Assembly: GCA_049999725.1 (NCBI GenBank)
Contig: JBNGIS010017794.1
Location: 1 to 32,349, forward strand
Length of the DNA: 32,349 nt
From: Haplomitrium mnioides
Taxonomy: Eukaryota; Marchantiophyta; Haplomitriopsida; Calobryales
Direction of reading: 5' to 3'
Positions within the stretch are counted from its first letter, which is position 1; each line of letters begins with the position of its first letter. The position numbers and the translations under genes are program-made. Below are positions 20,015 through 28,765 of the stretch, piece by piece. The notes below the pieces were generated by a model. That model did no database searches. It had not been told where the DNA came from and was given only the letters and a program-made list of their open reading frames with translations.

Positions 20015-20130
20015 GGACGGGGGTGGGCCTACCCTAGTAAGCGGGACTCAAAGGAACGGGGGGGCCTATGCTTACTGGGACTCAAAGGAGGGTGGGTGGG
20101 GGGGGGGCCTACCCTAGTAAGCGGGACTCA
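20015..20130. repeat. G-rich minisatellite, three units of about 38 bp
   Basis: Units at 20015-20052, 20053-20086 and 20087-20130 share GGCCTACCCTAGTAAGCGGG and ACTCAAAGGA in slightly varied form. The third unit opens with GGGTGGGTGGGGGGGGGG, which fits a G-quadruplex pattern. Confidence 0.8.
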
Positions 20131-20135
20131 CTGAA

Positions 20136-20183
20136 CCACTTTTACTGGCGATAGGCAATCCACTTTTATTGGAGATAGGCAAT
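20136..20183. repeat. 24-bp tandem duplication
   Basis: CCACTTTTACTGGCGATAGG plus CAAT (20136-20159) is followed head to tail by the same 24 bp with two differences (20160-20183). It adjoins the minisatellite. Confidence 0.85.
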
Positions 20184-20184
20184 C

Positions 20185-20286
20185 CTATACCTCCGCGGCG
20201 TATTGTGATTTCTGATCTTGTGCATAGCCAAGCATTGCGTTCAACTGACCCTTTTGAAGTTCAAGCATGTCAACGTGAGTTCCTCC
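20185..20286 (-). pseudogene. Unrecognised coding-like fragment
   Basis: A frame of 33 codons plus TAG reads HVDMLELQKGQLNAMLGYAQ and then DQKSQYAAEV, like part of a coiled-coil protein. It overlaps, in another frame, the end of the ORF at 20270-20521. I cannot identify it. Short length makes a chance frame possible. Confidence 0.3.
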
Positions 20287-20521
20287 CATATAGCTCCTCA
20301 TAACTGATGGGATCGCTCAATGCCATTGCAGCCCTTGCTTCCTCTCTTACTGCAAAATCAACATCAAAAGCCATAGAGGCTACAAGCACACACGCTGCCA
20401 TGGAGCTTCTTTGGCTTCCTTTTCTTTGCTGAAAACAAGCAAACGGTTTCTCCTTACCAACCTTCCTTACATGCTTCGGTGTGTCATCTAGGAACCACCT
20501 TGTCGCAATCCTTTCCTGCAA
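20270..20521 (-). CDS. Small ORF with a transit-peptide-like stretch (uncertain)
   Basis: A frame of 83 codons on the - strand: a basic Ser/Lys/Arg-rich N-terminal half, a short hydrophobic segment (MAACVLVASMAF), an Ala-rich stretch EEARAAMA and the end LSDPISYEELYGRNSR. Basic start, hydrophobic segment and Ala-x-Ala resemble the bipartite signal of plastid lumen or thylakoid proteins. I cannot name the protein. As it lies in D with other host pieces in the same orientation, it may be the captured N-terminal exon of a plastid protein. Whether it is translated is unknown. Confidence 0.35.
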   Translation of the reverse strand: MQERIATRWFLDDTPKHVRKVGKEKPFACFQQRKGSQRSSMAACVLVASMAFDVDFAVREEARAAMALSDPISYEELYGRNSR

Positions 20522-20827
20522 TCTTCACAACGGTACTTGATTCACAAATCTCTCCGTCCACATTCACCAACCACGGCAGTCCGAACTCAGTGCCATTGTC
20601 GCAACACTGCTAAACTCCACTAAACTCCTTTCTCCATCGAATTCTTGCATGCCTTCATTGTCCTCAATTACTTCGACCTTCTATGTTATGTTCTGACATT
20701 TGGTAGAATAGCACTTTCCTATAGCCCGAAGACGCCACTTTGTTGCTCATTGATGAATATGCTCCTCCTTGTGCTCCAACAAACCTCTTTCAGAAGCTTC
20801 CTCAATCTCATATCTCCTGCCCTAACA
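20522..20827 (-). other. Right end of D, no recognised content
   Basis: Read on the - strand it begins TGTTAGGGCAGGAG at the exact edge of D. It shows no similarity to the left end of D, no TATA box and no primer binding site, so it does not look like the partner of the left LTR candidate. Confidence 0.4.
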
Positions 20828-20832
20828 GGGAG

Positions 20833-21010
20833 ATTGGCCAGATGGATTCTGCTGCTGCAAGAATTTGAATTTGAAGTGCATGTAAGACCAGGGAAGGTCA
20901 TGCAAATGCAGATTTCTTGTCTCGTTTGGAAGGAGAGCCAACCTTGGATAGAGTGGATGACTAGTTGGCTGATGAACACTTGTTTACTATATCCGAAGAA
21001 TCGGAATTCA
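20833..21010 (+). pseudogene. G1 RNase H, C-terminal part
   Basis: After D the frame resumes with RLARWILLLQEFEFEVHVRP, the conserved end of gypsy RNase H, followed by a degraded linker (expected NxxADxLSR text is replaced by QMQISCLVWK). The first codon is completed by the duplicated GGGAG. Confidence 0.8.
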
Positions 21011-21120
21011 AGGATATAATCGCTTATTTGCAGTATCAAGTTGTACTTGAAGGGATGAGCCTTAAGAAAAGAGCAGTGTTTCAACACAAAGTGCCTCGTT
21101 ATACTATGTACTAAGGAATC

Positions 21121-21863
21121 TTGTATAAATTGGAGCCAGATGAGGTGCTTTGGAGATGTGTGGATGGAGAGGATCGGAAGAAAGTGATTTCCACTTTCCA
21201 TGAGGATATGGAGGGAGGTCATTTTGCAACTAGTAATACAGTGAAGAAAATTCTTGAAAGTCGTTATTGGTGGCCCAAGATGAATAAAGAGGTGGCCAAA
21301 TTCATTAAAAAGTATGATCCATGTTAGCATATTGAACATCCTACTACCACATCCCATTGGCCTTTGACTCTAATTTTACATTTAGCTCCATTTGAAAAAT
21401 GGGGGATTGATTTTGTCGATCCTATTCAACCAGCAGCCCGATGGACCCATAATCGGTATATTTTAGTAACTATGGATTACGCTACAAAGTGGGCCGAATC
21501 TGAGCCAGTGAAGCGAGATACTGCAGAGGTTGTTGCTGAGTTCTTATTCAATAATATTATTAGTCGATTCAGATGTCCATTGGAGTTGGTGAGCGATTGA
21601 AGGACGCATTTCTTGAATTCTATGATTGAGGCGCTGACGATAAGATATTTGATAAAACATCGGAAAACTACTCCATATAATCCAAGAGCAAACAGACATA
21701 CAGAGAAGGTAAATGGAATTTTATGTAAAATCTTGAACAAGATTGCAGCAACAGACAAGATTTCTTGGGATAAAAAAGTCGCTGCAGCATTTATGGGCAT
21801 ATCGGACTATGGAAAAGATTACAACCAAGAAAACTCTTTATTTCCTAGTCTATGGGATGCACG
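21121..21863 (+). pseudogene. G1 integrase, N-terminal and catalytic parts
   Basis: Integrase joins the element's DNA to the chromosome. The zinc-binding N-terminus shows EGGHFATSNTVKKIL, RYWWPKM and a final DPC followed by a stop (TAG at 21325-21327) where the last Cys pair should be. The catalytic core has WGIDFVDPI (first Asp), LVSD (second Asp, followed by TGA at 21598-21600) and a Glu in HTEKVNG. Frames: 21121-21327, 21364-21600, 21613-21879. Insertion C enters at the conserved YGMEA-like site near the end of the core. All frames are broken. Confidence 0.85.
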
Positions 21864-23264
21864 TGTCGTAGCACAGTAGTAGCACTCCAACCCCAAAAAG
21901 AACAACCCGAGGCCGAACCACGCAAGATCTATATAGAAATCTGCTCTTAATCCACTTTTATCAACTTTCCAGATTCTTTAGAGAGTTCTGAAACTGCACT
22001 CTATCAGTTTAGAGATGGACCGCTCTCCACTCTAGGACTGACAACCTTCCTCCCACAAAACCAAACACATAAACTACTACTACTTACTATAATAGAACAA
22101 AAGCCAAGAATTACTCAAACTGTATGACTGACACTTCCAGGATAAGAAAGCTACTGTACAGGCTGATTTTAAACAGAAGCTGAATCAGAGAAATTCACAA
22201 GCAACCAGTTCCCCAACTTGCAAGGATATCTCAGACCAACACTCCAGTGCCTACCTTCATTACAACATCTCACTTCCCTCAAACTAGATACTCAAGCCAC
22301 TCCAACCCAATATATCCCAGAGCTTGATGCTGAGAACTCAGCTATGGAACGACCCTCCTGATCTCACATCCAACTGTTGTTCCTCCAACCACCGATAACT
22401 CTGTTTATTTGTTGAAATGCCCACCTATTCCATAGGCACATACAATCCTGAGCACTCCTTGCTCTACTGCAACCCACCAACCAGTATCCACTGACTGATT
22501 GACCACAGAAGGTTCTCTCCTTAAAAATCTAACAAACACAGAACAGAACAGAACTTAAAGCAGAATTGATTTGCCACTAAATCTCCCACAGATTTACAAC
22601 CTGGAACTCAGAACACAGGCCCACCAGCAAGACACACTCAGGCACCTCCTGACATGCACTCCTCTAATGCTACCTGACTGCTTTCTTCAATTGCAAACCT
22701 GCAAAACATTCACCAATCAACTCTAACTCCAAATCCTTGTTCCTTCCTCAAACTGCTCCTCATGAATCTGCAATCAACAACCATGAGCAGGGGACCTCAC
22801 AGACATGAATTCTCTGTATATTTCTTGAAGCACACATGTACAATGAGACTAACCAGCAAAACAGGAACTCGCCAACAGGCTTGTACCCCCTGTCCTGCTC
22901 AACTGACAATAACAGTCATACTAATTCCAATTCAAACTAACTTACTTCTCTACACGCTAACTTCTTTACACTAAATTTACAATCAGAACTAACAACTCAC
23001 AACCCGTTCTTAAACTAAATAACTCATTTACACTAGTTTACATAGACTTCGCTCGCCATAAGAACTAACTACTAACAATTGTTCTTATGCTAACTTTCGA
23101 ACTTTCACTAACTCTTCCACTTCAACTTCGAACTTTTCAACTTCCGCAGAGTAGTCGTTTCGCCCTCTTCTCCTCACCTTTCCTTTTCCCCCACAAAACA
23201 CCGATAAGTCGTCATTTCTTATATCACCATTTCGCTAATCTCAAGCCCGTCGATCTCCTCGGAA

Positions 23265-23440
23265 AGGAACCTTCCTAACCAGTGCTCCCCACTTCGGATC
23301 CCCATTCGGAACCATTTAAACCAGGGTGTCCCACTTCGGATCCCCACACGGACACTTAACTAAATCCCCCGTAACCGGGGTACCCCACAACGTAAAGCAA
23401 ATCGGAACCCCCTTAACTGGGGCTCCCCACATCGTAACGT
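23265..23440. repeat. CCCCACTTCGG / TAACCGGGG module array in C
   Basis: Four degenerate units with CCCCACTTCGGA and TTAACTGGGG cores follow one another, matching the array in B. Two more units lie at 24635-24740. Confidence 0.55.
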
Positions 23441-25326
23441 AAAGCTCCGAAGCCTTCTTCGGACTCACGGACTCTCCTTCACTTCACGGAACACGCTTCC
23501 GCTCGCTTCCAATTTCTTCTCATCCCCTTGAAATTTCCAATTCCTTCCGATTACAGCACCAATTCCGTCGATCGATTACTTCCTCACAACTGATCGATCC
23601 TCGCTCAACATTTCTCACCTTATTCCCCCGCATCGAGCTCTTACGCATGACCATTCTTCACTTTGATTCGTAAAGCTCTTGAATAATTTTGAATCCTGCA
23701 TTCAGATCAGGTCGCCCTTCATTCTTCGTCGTTCGAAATCAGATCCCAACGCAGCATTCGATTATGTCCATTGCTTCCGTCGCTGGCCTGATCGATTTCC
23801 ACCTCGCAGCGGTCTTTCAATTCGATCCCTCGCAGAAACACTCTTCACATTACCTTACCTCAACAGAACACTTCGACGATGAATTCCAGCCCGAAGAGTC
23901 TTCATCCCGTTTTCCTTTCCCAACGCAGCGAGTCTTCATTCGATTGCTTCACCGGTACGTAGAGCTCCTCTGTTCTGCTCAATTCTCCAGCACAACGACA
24001 AGTTTTTCCCCTGCATTAGATTGTTCCAGCACAGCGAGCCTTCACCTGTCCGATTCCTCCTCCCGCCGTGGCATTTTGATTGCTTCTTCTTGTTCGATTG
24101 CCCATCAACACGAAGAACTTCCCTGTTTGATCGTTCTTGCAGCACAGCTCTCGTTGTTCGATTGATTTTCTCACCAGGGGCATTCTTCCCTCTGTTCATG
24201 TTCTATCAATAGCTCAACCGCGACATGCTCTCATTCTTGTTCTCGATAAGGAACAGATCCTCCATAGAAAGGTTCCCCTTCCGATCGCCTCTTCCTTCGA
24301 AATCAGATCCTCGAATTTTTCCGAACCATCCGGTCGAACTTTCGTCTCTCGAATTTGTACCCTTTTCGAATTTTCAATCTCTGGCCAAATTCGAACTTTC
24401 ACCCCGTCCGATTCAAACTTTCAAACTTACTTCCCTTCAGCCCGGATCGATGATAGGTCGTCCTTTTGCTCATTCCGTTGTTACTCCCCTTAGTCACTCG
24501 TAGAAAAGTTCGATGTAAGAACAATAACTCCCATAAATCCATTTCGAACTTTCTCAGATCATCCGCAGGACCAGTTCGAACTTTCAAGATCATCTTTTTC
24601 TTCAGTTCGAATTGTCTACATATCACCATTTCAGCCGCTTAATCCTTCCCCGCTTCGGATCCAGTTTAACCAGTCCTCCCCACTTAGGAAGGCTAATCGG
24701 AACCAACTTAAGTGGGCTTCCCACTTAGGAAGGTTTAATTCCGCTACATTCTTTGGATCGGACTCCTCGCGGACAACGGACTCTTCAGATTCTTCGAATT
24801 CTTCAGATTCTCCGCGATCGAATCCCTCTCTTCAATCTTTCTTATTCATTTCCACGCGCAGATACCATGGCCAAGTCATCGCTCCTTCATCGCAGATTTC
24901 ATCTTCGCACAGATATCTCCTTGCATTCATATTCGAAATTCTTCTTCCACTGACAGGACAGGATCTTCTTCTCCATCGCAGGAGCTTCCAGCGTAGTCTG
25001 CAACCTTCACTTTGTAGCATCCTTTTCGAGCACACCACGTGATCGCAGCCTTCCTCTTCATTCGTATACAAATCCCATCATTCTTCACATTTCTTCCTCA
25101 GAGAAGAAAATCTCTCCTTCCTACCAATCAATCTCGTCAATCCGACAGATCACAGAGGAGCCTTCTTACAAATCGATCCTCCCCATTTCTTCCTCGCGAA
25201 CTTCACATTAATTCTTCACATCAAATTCCTCAAACACCATAGTCGATCACTCACGGCTTCTTCCTGGGTGGTCGCAGCAGAGACCTGCCCTCTATCCCAT
25301 AAGTTTTCTCTCATGACTCAGAAGTC

Positions 25327-25336
25327 CTATATAAAC
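25327..25336 (+). promoter_or_regulatory. Candidate TATA box in C
   Basis: CTATATAAAC lies about 420 bp before the right end of C, just ahead of the segment GAGAGGCATCCCC that is conserved between B and C. In B the same place has a weaker GCATAAAAAA. Promoter function is inferred from sequence alone. Confidence 0.35.
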
Positions 25337-25750
25337 AATTTGCACTTACTTACTTTCGAGAGGCATCCCCACAAGGGTGTAAGGCCACCACTTAATACTC
25401 TGCCCCTGGACGGATCTAGTTCAGGGCACAAAGGGCAGCTTGTCCTCCAATGATGCACTTCCACTGGCTCCTGGGCAAGCTGTCCATCAACACATATGTA
25501 GCTTGATAGGGGCTGGCTAGCCCTCAACAACTAGATTAGTTTTACAACTTTTTCTTTTCCACCACTAAAAAGAACATCACTTCTTCATCATTTAGCCCTC
25601 TCTCCTTGGCCAATGATATCAAAACTATTCCTCTAATCCTTACATCTTACAATTCTACACTCATTAATCCAAAACTTAAAGCTTTACCATTTCCTTCTTA
25701 CTCCACTGCTCAGAAGAGACCTCCTTTGAGTTGTTTCTGACTTTTTGTCA

Positions 25751-26135
25751 GGAACTATGCTCCCACAGCACGCCATCATGCTGGTGGAGTTGGCAGTTCT
25801 GACTTTGCAGATCCAGATAACGGACCGTAAATCAGTGGAAGATAGTGTGTGGGATCGAGCTCAGGAGATTATTCGTCTAGAAGAAGAGAGGAATCTTAGT
25901 CTGGAAGCTACATTTGAGGTCTACAATGGTTAAGAAAGGAAATTTAGTCCTAATTTATGATTCGCGTTATCAATTGTTTCCAGGGAAGCTTCAGACAAGA
26001 TGGGATGGTTCCTATCGGGTGATTCATGTTTATGAAAATGGATTTGTGTCGTTGGCAACATTAGAGGGAGAATCTCTTCCTACACGTATCAATGGGTACC
26101 GATTGAAGAAATATTTTTATGAAGAAGATGCTTGA
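25751..26135 (+). pseudogene. G1 integrase C-terminal part
   Basis: After C the core continues with MLPQHAIMLVEL, followed by a helical stretch (25745-25933 frame), then in another frame (25914-26135) KGNLVLIYDSRYQLFPGKL, TRWDGSYRV and INGYRLKKYF. This is the GPY/F-like C-terminal module of non-chromodomain gypsy integrases. It ends with TGA 26133-26135, only 30 bp before the LTR. Confidence 0.8.
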
Positions 26136-26146
26136 GACGACACTAC

Positions 26147-26165
26147 ACAATAGAGAGGAGAAACA
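26147..26165 (+). promoter_or_regulatory. Polypurine tract of G1
   Basis: AATAGAGAGGAGAAACA directly precedes TGTGGAG, the start of the LTR. Purine run and position fit the plus-strand primer of an LTR element. Confidence 0.65.
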
Positions 26166-26552
26166 TGTGGAGCGGTTTTCAGCTTAAGGATTTTGGAATA
26201 AAGGCTTTTGTGAGGGTTCTTAAAGAAAAAGAAATAATGTGGAGGTTAAAATGAGAGTATTTATGAGAAAATTCTTTCATTTGATGATTCAGAAGATCTT
26301 ATAGCATAATCGGACTTGGGATGAGGAAAGTATGTTTTCAGTGATAAAAAACGTGAGTCCCAAGTTGTTTTCGAGAAAAGGTCCGAAAAGAGGAAGCAAG
26401 CTCAGGTCAAAAGAGATTTCGGATTGTTCTAATGGGCAAATATCTTCCAATATTTGATTCGAAAGGGCGCCATATTCTATGTTTGTGAGCTGAAGCGGTT
26501 AAATGGTTCCTATGGAGTTGAAGAGCATCTATTGCTGACTATTGAGACATCA
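26166..26552 (+). repeat. LTR shared between G1 and G2
   Basis: Starts TGTGGAGCGG, about 85-90% similar by eye to 4292-4678 and of the same length, 387 bp. It serves as the 3' LTR of G1 and the 5' LTR of G2, because both flanks are internal element sequence and no host DNA lies between. The right edge is tentative as for 4292-4678. Confidence 0.6.
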
Positions 26553-26638
26553 TGCCAAGGAGAGTAGTCTGAGCTACGAGAGCTAGAGGTGGAAGGGTTG
26601 CTACTCTAAGATTAGAGCAGAGGAGGTTACTGTTTGAA

Positions 26639-27115
26639 TCAAGTACTTTGCCAAAGAGAAGCCCAGAAGTGACGCTTCTGATAGAAGAAATGAAGGGGGA
26701 TGGAATGTTTGTGCCTATGGGGCCACTAAATAATCCCTATATTCTAAAGATTTCGTGTGATCTGTGGAAGGTATTGAGGAGACGAGGGCTCTGGAATTTT
26801 GTAGGCCGCATCTGGGATCATAATTTGCAAATCATGATCATCCAAGGCCAATTCGAAATGGTCGAGGTGGTGGCAAGAGACTTAGTTTTCTCCTTCGGGG
26901 CGAATTCGTGTATTTTTTGGAGGAGACAGTATTGAAGATCTATAGGCTTCCTGAAGTGGACATTCGAGAGGTAAAACTTAAGCAAGATAGGCATTTGGCC
27001 TACATGTCTCTCGATCCTTCTGTGACCAACGATGGTTACAAAATTCAAGAATTGACTAATCCTCTCTTGCAAGAATTTGTGCAAGTGTTTGGCACTATTC
27101 TGTTTTAGCCAAAAC
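26639..27115 (+). pseudogene. G2 extra ORF, N-terminal part
   Basis: Frames 26648-26935 and 26908-27108 encode the counterpart of the G1 N-terminal part, with GLWNFVGRIWDHNLQ and LPEVDIREVKLK. One frameshift near 26910 and a TAG at 27106-27108 (G1 has CAG) break it. It has no ATG start. The longer first frame shows that the protein continued past the point where G1 has a stop. Confidence 0.5.
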
Positions 27116-27138
27116 CTCACTACATAACCAAGACCAAT

Positions 27139-27738
27139 TTGTTTGTTCCGTTGAATGCTTGGAGATGGCATACGAAAGGAATGGCCCAGTTTATTTACAA
27201 CCAAATTTTGACTTATTTTTGGATAAGTTGGGGAAAGAGTCCAGTGATTTGGTATGCATCTTTCATTCTACACCATATGGAAGCTAATGGGGTGTGTATA
27301 CCAGAGGAAAGGGATTTCATGGAGAAGGATAAGAGGAAAATTTCTAAAGATACTGTGTGGGAGGATGAAGTGCCTAATAAGCCAGGTCCTAGACCTTGGC
27401 AAATGCCTTCAATTGAACCAATTCCCAGAGAGCAGATAGAGATGAGGGTTTCATATTACCCTTATTTGAAGCCGCAAAAGAGAGCCCCAACCGAGGTGAA
27501 GGAAATGTGGGTTCCGAAAGTTGTTCCAGTACCTATTGTAGCAAAGTCGCCTGAAGAGGTGGCAGTGTATCCGTTGGCTTGCCTGAAGTCAAGGGAGACG
27601 AAGACTATCGATATGATCAATCTTAAAGAAGGAAGTGCGGATTGGAGGAAACTCTGGAAGAGATTGATGCCGAGAGGATGGCACAAGGAAAAGGACATGA
27701 GGCAGGCCCCAGTTTGGATTCGAAGAGGGATTCAATGA
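27139..27738 (+). pseudogene. G2 extra ORF, middle part
   Basis: A frame of 199 codons, the longest surviving piece of the extra ORF, aligned with 8405-9000 of G1. It contains WEDEVPNKPGPRPWQMPS, a Pro/Val stretch (PKVVPVPIVAKSPEE) and a basic end. No known domain is recognised. It is broken at both ends by single-base changes relative to G1. Confidence 0.5.
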
Positions 27739-27761
27739 CAAGTTTGGCTACAATACCATAA

Positions 27762-28765
27762 GTGTTTGTTGAGGTTGATGATTTGGAAGAATCTGATGTT
27801 GTTCTTCTAGAGGCAAGGAAAGAGAGATCAGGGGAGGATCTTCCAATAGTGGATGTGTCATCAACGCAAGATTTTGATATTCCATATGTTGATCCAATGG
27901 GAGAAGAAGAGGAAGAGGCCAATGAGCAAGAAGAAGAAGTTTTGAAGTCTACATCGAAAGAGTCTTCTGATATCCCACCAGTAATTCAGAGGAAGGGAAA
28001 GGAAGTTGCAAAAAGGTCCAATATTGAGTCGGAGGATTGGGAAAATACCTATCAGCTGTTGAAGAGTAGAATCAAAATCAAGGAGAACTGATTGGAGAAT
28101 TTGGTCCGTGAGAAGTAGAAAACTTCAAAGATTCTGCAGAAGATATTGACCCATCTGCAGAAGGAGCGACAACGAGAGGCCGAGGGGTTGGACAAAGTTG
28201 AGGCTTTAAAGAAAAAATTGGCCGCATTTGAGGCATTGATGAAACAATGGGAAGAGAGTTTTGCGTTGGAGAAGGAAAAGATGGCAAAAGTCACTTTAGA
28301 GCTTCAGGAGGAAAGGAGGAGAAGCCAATAGCTATTTGGAGAAAAAGTTATACTCCAATTCGAAGTTTGTAATGTGATTGGGGAAATGGGAAATCTGGAG
28401 GAGCAAAAGAGAGTTGCACGAGGCAAAGGAGAAGGAATGGGCAAGGATGTATCAAGCTCTCCAGACTTTGAAGACAATTCAAGAGAACATAGCAATTGGA
28501 TGAGTGGTAGAAGAATTCGTTGGAGAGAGAGAAGAGGGAGTTCTATGAAGATCTACTTAAGGCTGCGTGTGATGCTCTGAGGTTGAAACAAATGTGGGAT
28601 AAAGTGCAGCAGCTTTGGAGTCAGACACTAGATAGGATGGATATGAGTATGCAAAAGCTGGTGTTTGATTTGGATGAAGCTAATCAAGAGGTGGCCAATG
28701 TCAGAGAGCAGTTGGCGGTGCTTAAGGAGAAGAGATATTCAAAAGTAATTGAAGAGTTATTTTGA
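27762..28765 (+). pseudogene. G2 extra ORF, C-terminal coiled-coil part
   Basis: Frames 27762-28091, 28146-28331 and 28520-28765 encode the same Glu/Lys/Leu-rich coiled coil as 9177-10100 of G1. The stops differ from those in G1: TGA at 28089-28091 is CAA in G1, a TAG near 28117 is CAG in G1, and TAG at 28329-28331 is CAA in G1. A short deletion and shift near 28500 disturbs the middle. Confidence 0.6.

Larger units (their letters stand above)
14938..20827 (-). mobile_element. Insertion D: gene-fragment-carrying element with 5-bp target duplication
   Basis: D interrupts the RNase H of G1. The flanks are GGGAG at 14933-14937 and GGGAG at 20828-20832; D starts TGCTATGAAA and ends CCCTAACA. Removing D with one GGGAG restores the reading frame LSG-RLARW of RNase H, so the edges are exact. 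TG...CA ends with a 5-bp duplication are the marks of LTR-retrotransposon integrase. However, the two ends are not copies of each other, so the usual LTR pair is missing or one end is replaced. The first 14 bases at each end, read inwards, share 9 positions, which is too weak for a clear inverted repeat. The interior, read on the - strand, holds pieces of PRP38, UPF1, GNOM-type ARF-GEF, plastid FtsH and further unidentified coding pieces, without introns. It encodes no transposase, RT or helicase that I can see, so it would be non-autonomous. Confidence 0.75.
21864..25750. mobile_element. Insertion C, non-coding repeat of the B/C family (3.89 kb)
   Basis: C starts TGTCGTAGCA and ends CTTTTTGTCA, splitting the integrase core of G1, which resumes at 25751. 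TG...CA ends suggest an LTR-type insertion, possibly a very long solo LTR. The flanking pentamers GCACG and GGAAC do not match, so the target duplication has decayed or the edges are a few bases off. It aligns with B over its length apart from the first 126 bp and several internal gaps. The + strand is pyrimidine-rich, with TTCGAA words and the CCCCACTTCGG module. Long frames in it (for example 23689-24165) are not kept in B. A TATA box lies at 25327-25336 (CTATATAAAC), which would support a + orientation; the relation to A supports the opposite one. Confidence 0.65.
4292..26165 (+). mobile_element. Degenerate Ty3/gypsy retrotransposon G1, split by three insertions
   Basis: The element reads in order: candidate LTR (4292-4678), extra coiled-coil ORF (about 4765-10100), spacer, gag with CCHC knuckles (11274-12412), protease (12726-13232), RT (13618-14590), RNase H (14614-14937 and 20833-21010), integrase (21121-21863 and 25751-26135), polypurine tract, and a further LTR at 26166. 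Integrase follows RT, which is the Ty3/gypsy order. The integrase C-terminus has a DSRYQLFPGKL...RWDG pattern and no chromodomain, more like the Tat/Athila side of the family than the chromoviruses. Every domain carries stops or frameshifts, so the copy is dead. The insertions are B (5259-8323), D (14938-20827) and C (21864-25750). Lineage assignment is inference. Confidence 0.85.

Noticed and set aside
14938-20827. D as a Helitron, since Helitrons often capture genes and D ends near CTAA with a hairpin inside
   Set aside because: The base after CTAA is C, not T, there is a 5-bp target duplication, and the hairpin lies about 800 bp from the end. No Rep/helicase is seen.
14938-20827. D as a Pack-MULE
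   Set aside because: The duplication is 5 bp, not 9 bp, and there are no long terminal inverted repeats.
20719-21357. 212-codon frame on the - strand
   Set aside because: It lies antisense across the end of D and the RNase H and integrase of G1, which have clear sense-strand motifs.
23689-24165. 158-codon open frame on the + strand in C
   Set aside because: Same biased composition; not conserved in B; no recognised domain.
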